From Bursaphelenchus xylophilus (Eukaryota > Nematoda > Chromadorea > Rhabditida > Aphelenchoididae): a stretch of DNA of 64,000 bases. The stretch lies in assembly GCA_904066235.2 (NCBI GenBank), contig CAJFCV020000002.1:11656001-11720000 (forward strand), read 5' to 3'. Below, piece by piece: positions 52,692-63,126 of this stretch. The notes under the pieces were generated by a model. It was not told the DNA's origin. It made no database searches and worked only from the letters and a program-made list of their open reading frames with translations. Positions within the stretch are counted from its first letter, which is position 1; every line of letters starts with the position of its first letter. The position numbers and the translations under genes are program-made.

Positions 52692-54989
52692 ATGACCTCA
52701 ACTCCATCAACATCCTTTGTTTATGCGGCGAAGCTGATGACAACAACGCCGCTGCCGGTAGCCGATGGAGATTTTAATGACACTCATCATGGAGCACCCG
52801 GAAAGCCGCAAGTAACGCTGTGCGATTGCTTGAGCCGCCTGGAACAGAGTTGTTTGAGGTAATAAAAGACGGTTATCTTTACTGAACTTTCACTGTGTAG
52901 ATTTGAATAGGACCTAGTCTACTTTTGTACCATAAATCAGAAGGATTACTAAACAGTTGTAGGTAGTTTATTCGCTATAAAAGGGGCTTTTTGTGGTTGT
53001 GAGGAGGCTAGGGTTACAAGGGAAGTTCTCTAATAGTAAGCCCAGATTTTTTTATCAAATTTTCTGTAAACTTTGCACACTTGTAAGGCATAGCCCACAT
53101 ATTAATTACTGAAAGTTTTAGTTCGTGCATTGCAGGCGCAGTCAAGATATTCAATAGACTTTTCGGCCGAGAGAACATGCGAAAGGCGGAAAGTGGTCAC
53201 AGAAAAACAAACTTTTTTAGTTTTCTTGCTAGTTTCACGCGGAAAAAATAGTTTTTTATTGAAACATCACCCACTACTGCAGATAAAACCATTAAACTTT
53301 TCGTGCCAAAATTCGCAAAAAAATGTCATATTTTTTTGCAAGTTTCAATCTAAAAATCTCAGTCGTTTCCGCAAAGCGCGATCTTGGAGTCTCCGAAATA
53401 CCTTATTAGAAAGAAGTAATATTCATAATTATATTTGTGTCAAGTTTCATCAAAATCTAAGCGTCGCACTTTGGGTCCCGCCCCAGTTAGTCTACAATGT
53501 TTGAAGCTTCAAAAAAATCGTTAAGCACAGGCTTCGTTGTATATGGATCCGTATCGAAAGCTATTTTATCTTTACTTTATAGACTTTTCACCAAGCGACA
53601 ATAAAATTTTAAAACTCAACACGCATAGATACGGCGTATTTTACAATATTTTACAACTCAACCCTGCTTCGTCCAATAAGTAAAACCTAATTTTTTTCAG
53701 GTCTCGAGAACCAATCCCAGTCAGCATGCTCAATTACAACTCGGATCTCGGCCGAATGATGTACTCGTTGGCGATTATCGGGATGTTCTCGATGATCATC
53801 CTGCTCCTCATGGTGCGCTCAATCAAACGGTCCAATTCCACAATCGAGGTAGGGTTTATAACATTATTAGAATCGTTTTGTATTTAGAAGTCCATATTGG
53901 GAATAAAATACGGGTTCATTTACAACTTTTAAAAACTAAATATCAGTCTGTCGGGAAAATAATGAGCACAATGTCGCTGCTCCGATCGTGTCGCTGAAGT
54001 GAAAAGCAATTTGATTTTTTCACAACGCAATTCATTTTTTCGGCGGCCATGTGATTTTCAATGCGACAAAATGCTCATTATTTTCCCGACAGACCTGAAA
54101 AATAATCTTCCATTTTTCCAGGTCGAAGCCCTTTTGGATGCCATGCGATTCCGCGAAGAGTTGGACCTTCAACAACGCCAGAAACGTCGTCTGCAGAAGG
54201 CCAAGAGCAAGGTGACCGCATGGCTCACCAAAACCAATGGAAAGCTGTGGACCAGCTCCCCTCAAATCATCTTGCCCAACAATGGCGCTACGAGCAGCGC
54301 CAATGGAAAAGTGCAAACTGCGCAGAAGAAACCGGTGCCGAAGAACACACGGAACGACTCCATGCAGTGAGTACAGTGACGGACCTGATCCAGTGGCAAA
54401 AAACGTATCATTTCGTATCCGGGAAGTATCAAAAATGTGGCAAAATGCCTCCCTCTGCAACTAAAAAAACTCCGTTTTGAAGGGTTTCCCTCACAAAAAG
54501 AGCGGGCGCGTTCTTGGAAACGGAGTTTTTTAGTTGGAAATGGAGGCATTTTGCAGCATTTTTTGATACTTCCCGGATGCAAAATGGAACATTTTTGCCA
54601 CTGGATCAGGTCGATCAGGTTGCAATTTTTGATAGACCAAATTAAATTTAAGCTCTGCCTGTTATAGCCATCTCAGCGAGAGAACAAGTCATTCACCCCG
54701 CATTTTCAGGTCTTCCGGCTCATTTCTCCCGGAAATCGTCATCTCCAACAGTGAGGACATGTACAACAGACGCCAGAACAGCTGTACCCCATCGTTGTCC
54801 CTGTTGTACGACTTTGATCTGCGCTCCAGAAAGAATTCGGCGTATACGGAGCTGTCCGAGACCATCGACTTGAGTCAAATCAGCGATTTAAGTTTCTCCA
54901 ACGAATTGGACCCTCATTGCATCGCAGCGAGTCCACAGCCCCTGGGGTCGCAATACAGCTTGAATGTTGTGGGTCAGAGCTCAATATAA
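52692..54989 (+). CDS. KCNE/MPS-like single-pass membrane protein A (four exons)
   Basis: Exons 52692..52858, 53701..53848, 54122..54366 and 54710..54989 join in frame to 279 residues. The N-terminal part has an N-glycosylation site (N29-D-T), then one transmembrane segment at about 77-94 (YSLAIIGMFSMIILLLMV) and a basic stop RSIKRSNS. The segment resembles KCNE2, where IGMFSFII is followed by a basic S-x-K turn. That topology, outside N-terminus and juxtamembrane basic turn, is typical of KCNE and nematode MPS beta subunits of potassium channels. The cytoplasmic part is unusually long: a basic coiled helix (QQRQKRRLQKAK) then a Ser-rich tail. Paralogous to the gene at 60568, with the same phase-0 intron just after the membrane segment. 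AATAAA is at 55024..55029. KCNE assignment is inference; another single-pass family is possible. Confidence 0.82.
53016..53490. mobile_element. D-family MITE in intron 1 of membrane protein A
   Basis: An old copy: tips GGGAAGTTCTC and GGGTCCCGCCCC are altered, yet the CACACTTGTAAGG arm and centre remain. Confidence 0.65.
53943..54097 (-). mobile_element. A1 MITE, intron 2 of membrane protein A
   Basis: Ends 24 bases before the exon 3 acceptor. Confidence 0.8.
54374..54620. mobile_element. B-family MITE at the intron 3 donor of protein A
   Basis: The element begins seven bases after the exon 3 boundary, so the donor GTGAGT overlaps the TA at its left edge. The right tip is altered (GGATCAGGTCGATCAGG). 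Confidence 0.8.
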
Positions 54990-55061
54990 ACTTGTACATG
55001 AACATATTTTTTCGATTTTCTTCAATAAACTTTACATACAAACAAATTGTGATGACTTATC

Positions 55062-55137
55062 AACCTGTCGGAAAAATAATGTGGATTTGGAGACATTTTG
55101 CTGCGAAAAATCCACATTATTTTCCCGATAGACTGAT
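55062..55137. mobile_element. A3 MITE, minimal copy
   Basis: 76 bases: ACCTGTCGGAAAAATAATGT, ATTTTGCTGCG, then CCACATTATTTTCCCGATAG. It follows the poly(A) signal of membrane protein A. Confidence 0.7.
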
Positions 55138-55149
55138 AATCTTGAATTG

Positions 55150-55275
55150 CTTTGCATTGTTCATTTTTTTGCTGCTTGCATCGTGCAATAGGTTTTTTTG
55201 GGCTGTCGCTCGCTCTCTGGCTTTTTCTGAACTCTCTAAACGCCAAAAACCACTCCAACGACTTTACTAACGAAG
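55150..55275. repeat. G-family right half
   Basis: GCATCGTGCAATAGG, GGGCTGTCGCTCGCTC and AAACCACTCCAACGACTTTA match the right half of G elements. Confidence 0.55.
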
Positions 55276-55476
55276 TAATGTCTTGCACATTGCTGAAAAC
55301 GCTGAGATTTTTAAGCCTAAAGTTGCTTGAGATCAAGTATTTTGTGAGGGGCTGTTCACCCACCCCCATCCCCTTGCTCTTCAAAATGCCTTGGCTACAA
55401 ATCGCGATAACTATCTTGTGCCTGCGAACCTCAAGGATACATAACTTAAGGTGTATACGTGTTGAATTTCAACCTA

Positions 55477-55723
55477 CAGTGACGGACCTGATCCAGTGGC
55501 AAAAAACGTAGCATTTTGCATTCGGGAAGCATCAAAAATGTGGCAAAATGCTTCGCTCTCCAAATGAAAAAACTTTGTTTTGAAGGGCACGTCATTTCCC
55601 TCACAGAAATCGCGTTTTTGAAACCGGAGTTTCTCACTTGGAAAGGGAGGCATTTTGCCACATTTTTGATGCCTCTCGGATGCAAAATGGTACGTTTTTT
55701 GCCATTGGATCAGATCCCCCTGT
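55477..55723. mobile_element. B-family MITE
   Basis: Full-length, with both arms. It lies about 490 bases beyond the stop of membrane protein A. Confidence 0.8.
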
Positions 55724-56484
55724 AAACTAAAAGCCATTTCTTGAGCGTTTGTTTTCAAAGGTTTCGTAGCCTATGACAATTATATTATCTTCCTCTTATT
55801 AATGGATTATCTGTCTACTCACATAACAGTGACTTTGGCCATAAAACATTACTTTCCCATGGCGTCACTCGTCCTCGTATTTTCTCCAGCCACTCCGTTC
55901 TTACACCCTTTTATACATATATCAAATTGTTACTCTGACGTGCAAAAGAGCAAAGTTCCTTCAGTGACGTTTGACTCATGATATAAAAGACGACAATTAT
56001 GGGCATAACGACCTGATTATTATCTCATCATGTCACCAAAAAGTCGCCTCAGGCTCCTCCCATAATCACCGGGTCGACCCGGACTCCGGAAGCGCGATAT
56101 TTTATTAATACAGATGCTATTCGGAGGAAAAACTCCCACAGGAAAAGGGGTCTAGTAACCGGGTTTGTGGTTATTGCCATGGTAATCATTCCGAGATGCC
56201 GATAAAATATGCTATTGGGAATTTGCATGAGTGTGAATTCGAATTTAACAGGTGTTTGTTTCATTGGCTTTAAAAAATGATGATTTTTGAGTAGCGGACT
56301 GGGGGCTGAAATGGCAGTTGAAGGCTTTGTGAAAATTAATTTTCCGAGATGATAATGCTCTAAGGTTGAGAGCAGTAACTATTAACTTGTCATACGGGAA
56401 AGAAGGTATTCGCAGGCGGTGAACTCATCGATTTGAATTTTAGAAAGACAACGCTAGTTAGCGCTTATATTATGATCGCTGAGC
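55724..56484. other. Unannotated non-repetitive stretch
   Basis: About 760 bases without a recognised transposon or supported exon. It lies between the two membrane-protein genes and could hold regulatory sequence; nothing specific was identified. Confidence 0.3.
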
Positions 56485-56566
56485 ACTTAGGCTTAGGCTT
56501 GATTTTTTTAGGCTTAGCCTTACCTTGGCTTAGCTTTACTTACTTAGGCTTAGACTTGCTTAGCTT
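56485..56566 (+). repeat. Degenerate TTAGGC telomere-like tract
   Basis: Two perfect TTAGGC units at 56487..56498, then mutated ones (TTAGCC, TTGGCT, TTAGGC, TTAGAC). TTAGGC is the nematode telomeric repeat. Confidence 0.5.
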
Positions 56567-56572
56567 ATAGTT

Positions 56573-56818
56573 ACAGTGAGGGACCGGATCCAATGGCAAA
56601 AAACGTCTCATTTTGCATCCCGGAAGGGACCAAAATGTCTCCAAACCCTTCCCTTCTCTAAGCTAATGAAGCCCGCTTTGAAAAGCGCGCCCTTTCCTTC
56701 AAGGCGGGCTTTTCAAAGTGGAGATTTTTAGCTTATGTGAAGGCTTTAGAGTCATTTTGGTCCCTTCCAGGATGCAAAATGACACGTTTTTTGCCATTGG
56801 ATCAGGTCCCTCACTGTA
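56573..56818. mobile_element. B-family MITE, most divergent copy
   Basis: Ends CAGTGAGGGACC and GGTCCCTCACTG are intact, but the arms share only the outer and TTGCATCC motifs with other copies. The palindrome itself is well kept, so it is a distinct subfamily. Confidence 0.8.
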
Positions 56819-57344
56819 GACTTGATTAAGGTTAATTCTTCGTAGGCCTAGGTTCTAATAGTTACCGTAATGTACGGACATCGCTCTTCTTTTCCGAGGG
56901 AAGAGAAAGAGGAAATTTTTGTGGAACTTTCGGTCAATTTTTCTCGTCGGCCGGGCGTATTCCGCAGCTGGAAAATGGCTCTTTTTACCAAAGTTGACCT
57001 GCTCTATCCACCTGTACTAGTCATTTTTCCAAACGCCGGGGGAAATTCGGACCATTCCCTTTTTAGCAGTTTGCATGAGATCTGCGACTACCGACTTGTG
57101 CTTAGGCCGTACCTTCTACGCCCAGTTTTTGCCACTTTAATTCTGCAAAGCGCGGGCTACAAATCTTTCGCCTTTCGTTTCTTGGGAAATTGGATTTTCA
57201 ATCTGCGTCTAGTTTGTTCAAGATTTAACCGATGCATTTTTAGTCATCATTTAGTAAACGTAAATCTGGCTCTAGCTGCAAGAGCCAAAAAATAATATCT
57301 TTCGGTCAGTAAATCATCAAATCAAATTGAAACCAGCTGTTTAT

Positions 57345-57498
57345 CGGTCTGTCGGGAAAATAATGAGTACAATGTCACTGCGCCAATCGTGTCGCTGAAG
57401 TGAAAATCAATTTGATTTTGCCGCGACAAAATTAATTTTCTCGGCAGCGATGCGATTTTCAATGCGATATCAGGCTCATTATTTTCTCGACAAACTGA
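57345..57498 (-). mobile_element. A1 MITE
   Basis: Full copy, right tip CTCGACAAACTGA. Confidence 0.8.
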
Positions 57499-57874
57499 TA
57501 AAATCCCATCTTCTTTTTACTTTTTCATTATAGCCACTAGTAACTTCTTTGTTTTCATACAAATTCAACAGTCCAAACAATACAGCTTGACATCAATTTT
57601 CGGCTAAACTTTTCCCACCCGCGCCTTTCACGTGCGGCTTTACAAATTCGCGAAGGTTTTGAACTTTATGAGTGTAAAATTTCGGACGTCAATTCGAATG
57701 TAATTTGCGTTCGCGGCCGCCCCTAATCACCCTCGTTTTTGCCATGGAAACGGACCGGAAGAGCGCGCTATCAATGGGAAATGCTGTAGAGATAAGGTTT
57801 CGGCCGGAGTTAATCCCTGTCCTTGGCGATTTAATCGGGATGGTCGTTGATGCGAGAGTTTCAGTCAAATATTA

Positions 57875-58019
57875 ATTTGTCGGGAAAATAATGAGCATTC
57901 TGTCTCATAGAATCGCCGCTGAGAAAATAAATTGTGTCGCGGCAAAATCAAATTTCTTTTCACTTCAGCGACGCGATAGGCGCAGCGACATTGTGCTCAT
58001 TATTTTCCCAACAGACTGA
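57875..58019 (+). mobile_element. A1 MITE
   Basis: Full copy, left tip AATTTGTCGGGAAAATAATG. Confidence 0.8.
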
Positions 58020-58659
58020 TGATAGAAAAAAACTTTTGAAAAGTTAAAGTTTACTACGCTCTTTCAAATATGTGTAAACTCTTTTTTCGCCTTCGCGGGC
58101 CATTTTGAACCATTTTGCACTGTCCAGTTGTCTGCCGCGGAAATTTGTTTCGCGGCGACCAGATATTATTTTTTTTTGTTTTTTGGCTAGCCAAAGCCAT
58201 ACTTGACCAGCCTATCCTCACAAACCCTTCATTTGTAGTCTCTCACAACCTGACATGCTCTTAAGTGACCCTGAAACGGTCTTAACATTTCGCAGAAGGA
58301 TCGAAATTTGAAATTTTTATAAAACGGCAACTATCACCTGCTGTAGAGGTTGAGTGGATCAACTAATAATTCATGTCAGGTCGAAGGATATTATGAATAA
58401 AGTTTTTGTGAGGATGGGCTGGCAAGGTATGCTATTCCGGCTAACCAAAAAAAGCAAAAAAATGATTTTGCTTTCCCAAATAAGCCATTTTTCGTCTTTC
58501 TCCCCAATCATCGCGGTCCACACACAAAAAACACCTTTAAACCAATTTTAGTCAACCTATTTTTAGCATATTTTTTGTTTTTACATTCCAGTATCATCAT
58601 TCCAATTTCATATCCAAGATATAAAAATACATCCGCATTCCTGTCCCCTCTCCCTTTCA

Positions 58660-58797
58660 TTAACTCAAAGTGGTTGTTATCGGATTTGCCAACCGAATCT
58701 TCTTATCCTTATTCTGTTTCATAATATTTTTTAACTTGTGGTATGCCAAATAAACAGCAGCCTTGCTCGGATGGCATGCCACGGAATCTGAGGATTT
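58660..58797 (-). CDS. Candidate terminal exon, unrecognised
   Basis: After a CATTTTGCAG acceptor (ending 58798), 45 codons run to TAA in phase 0, starting KSSDSVACHPSKAAVYLAYH and ending RLANPITTTLS. The frame is also open upstream for another 15 codons. Composition is protein-like and no repeat covers it. No upstream exon or family was recognised; it could be a relic. Confidence 0.27.
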   Translation of the reverse strand, partial: KSSDSVACHPSKAAVYLAYHKLKNIMKQNKDKKIRLANPITTTLS

Positions 58798-58962
58798 CTG
58801 CAAAATGGGCTTTTCATCTTCTTGGCAAGGAAAGGGGAGCAAAAACCAGTTTTGAGGAATTAGTCTGCGGCTAATAGCAAAAGATCTTTAATTTTTCGTG
58901 CCTTATGCCCGTTTTCTATCTCGATTATGTTTTCTAGCAGCTGCCAAAGATACAATATCAAT

Positions 58963-59124
58963 TTGTCGGGAAAATAGTAATTGGTCGTTGCAGCAAAATG
59001 TTTCGCTTCGTCGAAAAAAAGGGTATATTCGAGCACCAAATTTCCAGCTGCGGCTAGCCGTCGCAAAGCGATGATGGACGAGTCCAAGGCGCCACGACCG
59101 ACCACTATTTTCCCGGCAGACTGA
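58963..59124 (-). mobile_element. A2 MITE
   Basis: Complete, with AATTTGTCGGGAAAATAGTA at the left and CCCGGCAGACTGA at the right. Confidence 0.8.
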
Positions 59125-59221
59125 TGATCTTGAGTATCCATGATGAAGGAAGAATATGGTGTTATTCAAAGGGCAAGAAGTTTAGACTTTGTATGACTTC
59201 TTTTTTACAAAATCATGATGC

Positions 59222-59806
59222 TAATCCGTTCGCAGAGTCGCTGGAATGATCTTGGCGACATGCGCTGTTCGAAAACAAAAGTTCATTTTGCACTCTGCAA
59301 TTTCCGGCTTCGTTCACCGTGCAATAGGCTTTTTTTAGATGGTCAGAGTTCGAGTGACAGCCGAAAGAAGCCTATCGCACAAAACGAACTTTTTGTAGGG
59401 AAAAAAGAAAAGATTATTAGTAAATATAATACATTAAATAGTCCTTATCCAGAGCTTTCTAACGCTATATTACGCAAGTTTCTTAGCCACATCACCGTTG
59501 CATAAAAATAATTTTTTTCAAAAATCAGGTATATTTCAAATACTTTCCATAAATGGGGGCTGTTAATCGCAACGCTAGGAGTTGAAAAAGGTTGGAAGAT
59601 GTTCAGTTAGCCTCTGAGTTAATTAACCAGCAAAAAGATGTAAATTTTGTCCTTATTTCCATTAGTTTCACCACAATCAAGCTTGTGATACCTAAAATCC
59701 GGAAAAAAATCCTAATTTTTTTAATCACAGTCCAATGTGAACTTTTGTTTTCGCACAGTGCATGTCGCCTAAATCACTCCAGCGACTTTACGAACGGACT
59801 GGTATC
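59222..59806. mobile_element. G-family element, largest copy
   Basis: CCGTTCGCAGAGTCGCTGGA at left, TCCAGCGACTTTACGAACGG at right; the ends carry GCACAGTGC-like motifs, while the centre (59400..59720) is unrelated filler. Flanks TCAAAGGGCAAGAAGTTTAG and its inverse lie outside on both sides. Confidence 0.6.
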
Positions 59807-60059
59807 ATGATTTCGTTAAAAAAAGAATCATAAAATAATCTAAACTTCTTGCCCTTTGAATAACACCGTAATACCGTATGAAAATCCCTCATCTTTGATA
59901 TCCAAAGTACTTGCTTCCACAAGTCACACTCATTTTTGTCATTTCATGTCCCTACAGTGGACATCACTACAGATTTGGGCCCTTTATCCATAATCCTTAT
60001 AGCTCTGTGTTGCTCAAAGTCCGCTAAAAATACAGCGGCGTAAAAATATGTAGTGCAAA

Positions 60060-60120
60060 CCGAAAGATTCGGGCGGACCCGGATGCCTATAAAAGGCACT
60101 CACATTCTTCATTCGAAGGT
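60060..60120 (+). promoter_or_regulatory. TATA promoter candidate for membrane protein B
   Basis: TATAAAAG at 60088..60095 is followed 21 bases later by TCATTC, an initiator-like start context. It lies about 480 bases before the start codon, with a TTTTTTCAG acceptor ending at 60517 in between. An A1 transposon (60293..60445) separates the promoter from that acceptor, so a short 5' UTR intron is plausible. Confidence 0.45.
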
Positions 60121-60292
60121 GTAAAGCGAGAGAGCTTAACATTTCGCCCGCCCCTGGGTCGAAGTTTTTACGTGGGAATTTGAGCGTGTTTCGGCGAAAC
60201 TTTGTTCGAAAATTCGGTTTCTTCACTTTGCAACGCGTTTAATTACCGTTTATGGCATATTCGTTGAATACGAACGTACCGAACCTTGTCTA

Positions 60293-60445
60293 TCAGTCTG
60301 TCGGGAAAATAATGAGCACTCTGTCGCGTTGAAAATTGTGTCGCTGAAGTGAGCAATTTGATTTTGCCGCGACACAATTCATTTTTCACGACGGCGATAC
60401 GATTTTCGCTGCGACAGAGTGCTCATTATTTTCCCGACAGACTGA
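60293..60445 (-). mobile_element. A1 MITE upstream of membrane protein B
   Basis: Complete, TA on both sides; lies between the TATA promoter and the acceptor at 60517. Confidence 0.85.
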
Positions 60446-60567
60446 TATAAAAGCAATTTTTTTTTATTTTTATTTATTTTTTTTTTGATTCTCCTTTAGT
60501 TTCATCTATTTTTTCAGCCTCACACCACAACAAACGAACAATATGCTCTAGATACCATGTCCTCGAA

Positions 60568-63059
60568 ATGTCGGCCAAGTTCCCCAATCTTCATCCGCCC
60601 TTTTGCAATTGCACCACACAAGAGCTTCAGAGCCAGCTGAACTCGGAATGCGGCCACATTTTTCGCCAGATTTTGGCGCAGTTAGACGGTCTCAATGGAG
60701 TGTTTGCAACGACCACAGTGGACCCTTTAGTTTTAGCGGAGAAACAAATGAATGCAGACTTGTTCAGCATCGCAATTCTCAGCCTTTTCGCCAGCATCAT
60801 TTTGTTGCTCATGGTGCGGGCAATCAAGCCGAGCGAGACTTTGGATGATCAGGTAAGCAGGTTGATACTATCAGTCTGTCGGGAAAATAATGAGCACATT
60901 GTCGCTGCGATTAGCGTCGCTGAAGTCGAAAGCAATTTGAGTTTTCCGCGTTACATTTTCTCGGCGGCGATGCGATTTTTGATGCGACAGAGTGGGCATT
61001 ATTTTCCCGACAGATTGATAGTAAATGTCAAAAAAATGCAGAAAATTGTATAAAAAAGTGTCCGTTGAGCAAAATGGGACTTCTGGTGCAGATATTACTT
61101 TCGCTCGGCGAAAAAAAAAACATTTCAAAACTTTTTGCCCTGCCTAGCATTTCTGAGGTCGAATTTTGGCAAAAAATGAGACTGTTCGGGGCGCTAGGGT
61201 CCGATTGGCTTCAAATTTTGAACTCTTGTTTTGTCTGGTCCCAAAATTAATGACTGAAAATTGTAGCTCGCACTTTGCAAGGGCAGCCGAGATATTCGAC
61301 AATCTTTGCAGGCGAGAGAAAAGGGAAAATGAAAAAGAAGATGAGAAAAAGGTCCTTTTTTCTCTGACTTCTCCCCTCATTTTCCTTATTCTCTCGTATT
61401 CAAAGATCGTTGAATATCTCGGCAGCCTTTGTAAACAATGAGCTACAATTTTCAGTCATTAATGACTTCGGACCAAACAAAAAAATAGTTCAAAATTTGA
61501 AGCCAATCGGAGCGTAGGACCCGAACAGTCACATTTTTCGCTTAAAATTTGACCTCAGAAATAAGTATAGTACTAGAGAGGCCAAAAAAGTCTTGACATG
61601 TTTCCATGAAGCGGATGATCAAGCGCAAAAATTTTCAGGGCAAGTTTTTCGGGCAATATTGAAGGTAGATTTCAAATTTAGATCCACTCTTGCCAAATTT
61701 ATTTTGCCATTTTTTCAGGTAACCAATATGTTGACTTCAATGCGGGCCAAATGCGAGTTCGAAGATGATATGCGGCACAAAATGAAGCTAAAACAAGCCA
61801 AGGACAGAGCTCAAAAATGGCTGAATGATGCCAAAGCGAAGAGCATCAGCCGAGTTCGGAAGCTCTCATTTCGAGCGGCACGATCTGGCAGTGCTGATGG
61901 TAAGTGAAATTTTTGGTTTGATTATTCGGAATTTAGGCGCTGTAAGAAAAGGATTACCCTCTTAAAGACGGATTATTTCTATTAGCGAACCCTTTTCTTG
62001 GCATTTTAACTCATGACCACATGACCAAAATTTTCAAAAATATTGCCTTGGTCCCCCCTTACCATATTTATCAGTTTGTCGGGAAAATAATGAGATCTCT
62101 GTCGCATCCAAAATGATATCAGAATTAAGTCGAAAAACATCAAAATGCTTTCCACTTCAGCTATACGATTGCAGCGACATTATTTTCCCGACAGACCGCT
62201 AAATATGGTAAGGGGGGACCAAGGCAAAGTTTTTAAATCCCAAGTGCGACGCCCATCGTCAGATTTTCTTTAAATTTTGCACACATGTCGGGCATAGACT
62301 AGATATCAGTTCCTGAAAGTTTTAGCTCGCGCTTTCCAGGCGCCGTCGAGATATTAAATGATCTTTTCCGCCGAGAGAGTGCGCTAAACGCGGAGAGCTG
62401 TCAGAGAGAAACCGAAACAACTTTTTGGCCATAACTTTGGCAGTTTCGCGCGGAAAAATTTGATTTTTTGTAGAAACATTATTCTTTACGGTAGAAATAG
62501 GTATGAAATTTTTCGCGCCGAAATTCGGCAAAAAGTCTCAAATTTCCGCTGACTTTCGATCTAAAAATCTCGGTTGTTTCTGCAAAGCGCGAGCTAGGAT
62601 TCTCGCCTACATTTAAGAAAAAACTGTTCTAAATTTGTGCCAAGTTTCATCAAAATCTGAACGTCGCTCTTGGGGTATTTTTTCCGCTGTAAGCTTATTT
62701 TTCCGCCTCCTCTATTCCAGTCCAAAACCCACTTTTCAGCGCCCCGTTCACTCGGTTTGGACAGTCTGTCCGTGAAGAGTCAGCAATTCTTCCCCAATTA
62801 CAACGACATCGACTACAACAAGCGTGCCGCCAGTTTCCAATTCCTCCCTCAAATTGTGGTGGAGACCGCGAAAGATGCGAAGGAAGCGATCACCATCGAA
62901 ATCCCCGAACCCTACGCCGAGCCGGGCTCGGAGACGGAGGAGAACTCGCGAAAGACGGACCTGCCCAGCTCGTCGACGCAAAGTCTGGTGGATGATTCGA
63001 GTCTCAGCGACGAATCCGTGGCACTGGATCCGTTTTTGGAGTACGTCACCCGGTACTGA
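60568..63059 (+). CDS. KCNE/MPS-like single-pass membrane protein B (three exons)
   Basis: Exons 60568..60852, 61719..61899 and 62740..63059 join in frame to 261 residues. An N-glycosylation site is at N14 (NCT), one transmembrane segment spans about 65-83 (LFSIAILSLFASIILLLMV), and RAIKPSETLDD follows. It then has a charged helix (KMKLKQAKDRAQKWLNDAKAK) and an acidic Ser/Thr-rich tail ending EYVTRY. It is a paralogue of the gene at 52692: same topology, ILLLMVR-I-K motif, same phase-0 intron position and a similar basic helix. The start at 60568 was chosen because the upstream ATGs at 60542 and 60558 open short frames that close at once. An E-family element begins about a dozen bases after the stop. 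Confidence 0.82.
60871..61018 (-). mobile_element. A1 MITE, intron 1 of membrane protein B
   Basis: Begins 18 bases after the exon 1 donor. Confidence 0.85.
61162..61535. mobile_element. D-related fold-back element, intron 1 of protein B
   Basis: Arms of about 50 bases (GACTGTTCGGGGCGC and inverse) differ from other D ends, but the interior shares GAGCTACAATTTTCAG and the GCCGAGATATT motif. It is best seen as a sister family. Confidence 0.6.
62071..62199 (+). mobile_element. A1 MITE, intron 2 of membrane protein B
   Basis: Shortened copy. The flanks CCTTGGTCCCCCCTTACCAT and its inverse after the element suggest it landed in the centre of an older small palindrome. Confidence 0.7.
62238..62692 (-). 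mobile_element. D-family MITE in intron 2 of membrane protein B
   Basis: Near-full copy ending about 48 bases before the exon 3 acceptor; tips are CCAAGTGCGACGCCC and CGTCGCTCTTGGGG. Confidence 0.75.
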
Positions 63060-63067
63060 CCGTGTTT

Positions 63068-63126
63068 GGGTAAAAGTTCCTTATTTTGGCCACAACTTAT
63101 AACCTTGCGGAAACTGGTCGGAATTA
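63068..63126 (+). mobile_element. E-family element, left end only, interrupted by mariner
   Basis: Matches the left 60 bases of the other E copies up to GGTCGGAATTA, where the mariner begins. The rest should resume beyond the window's edge. It begins in the immediate 3' flank of membrane protein B. Confidence 0.85.

Noticed and set aside
56870..57295. 141-codon open frame on the plus strand
   Set aside because: Longest repeat-poor frame without an assignment, but part of it recurs near 35400 in a KCNQ1-like intron, and no protein family, splice or promoter signs were seen. More likely transposon-derived.
60542..60566. Upstream ATGs at 60542 and 60558 as starts of membrane protein B
   Set aside because: The first stops after two codons and the second after 26 in a different frame; only ATG 60568 opens the conserved frame.
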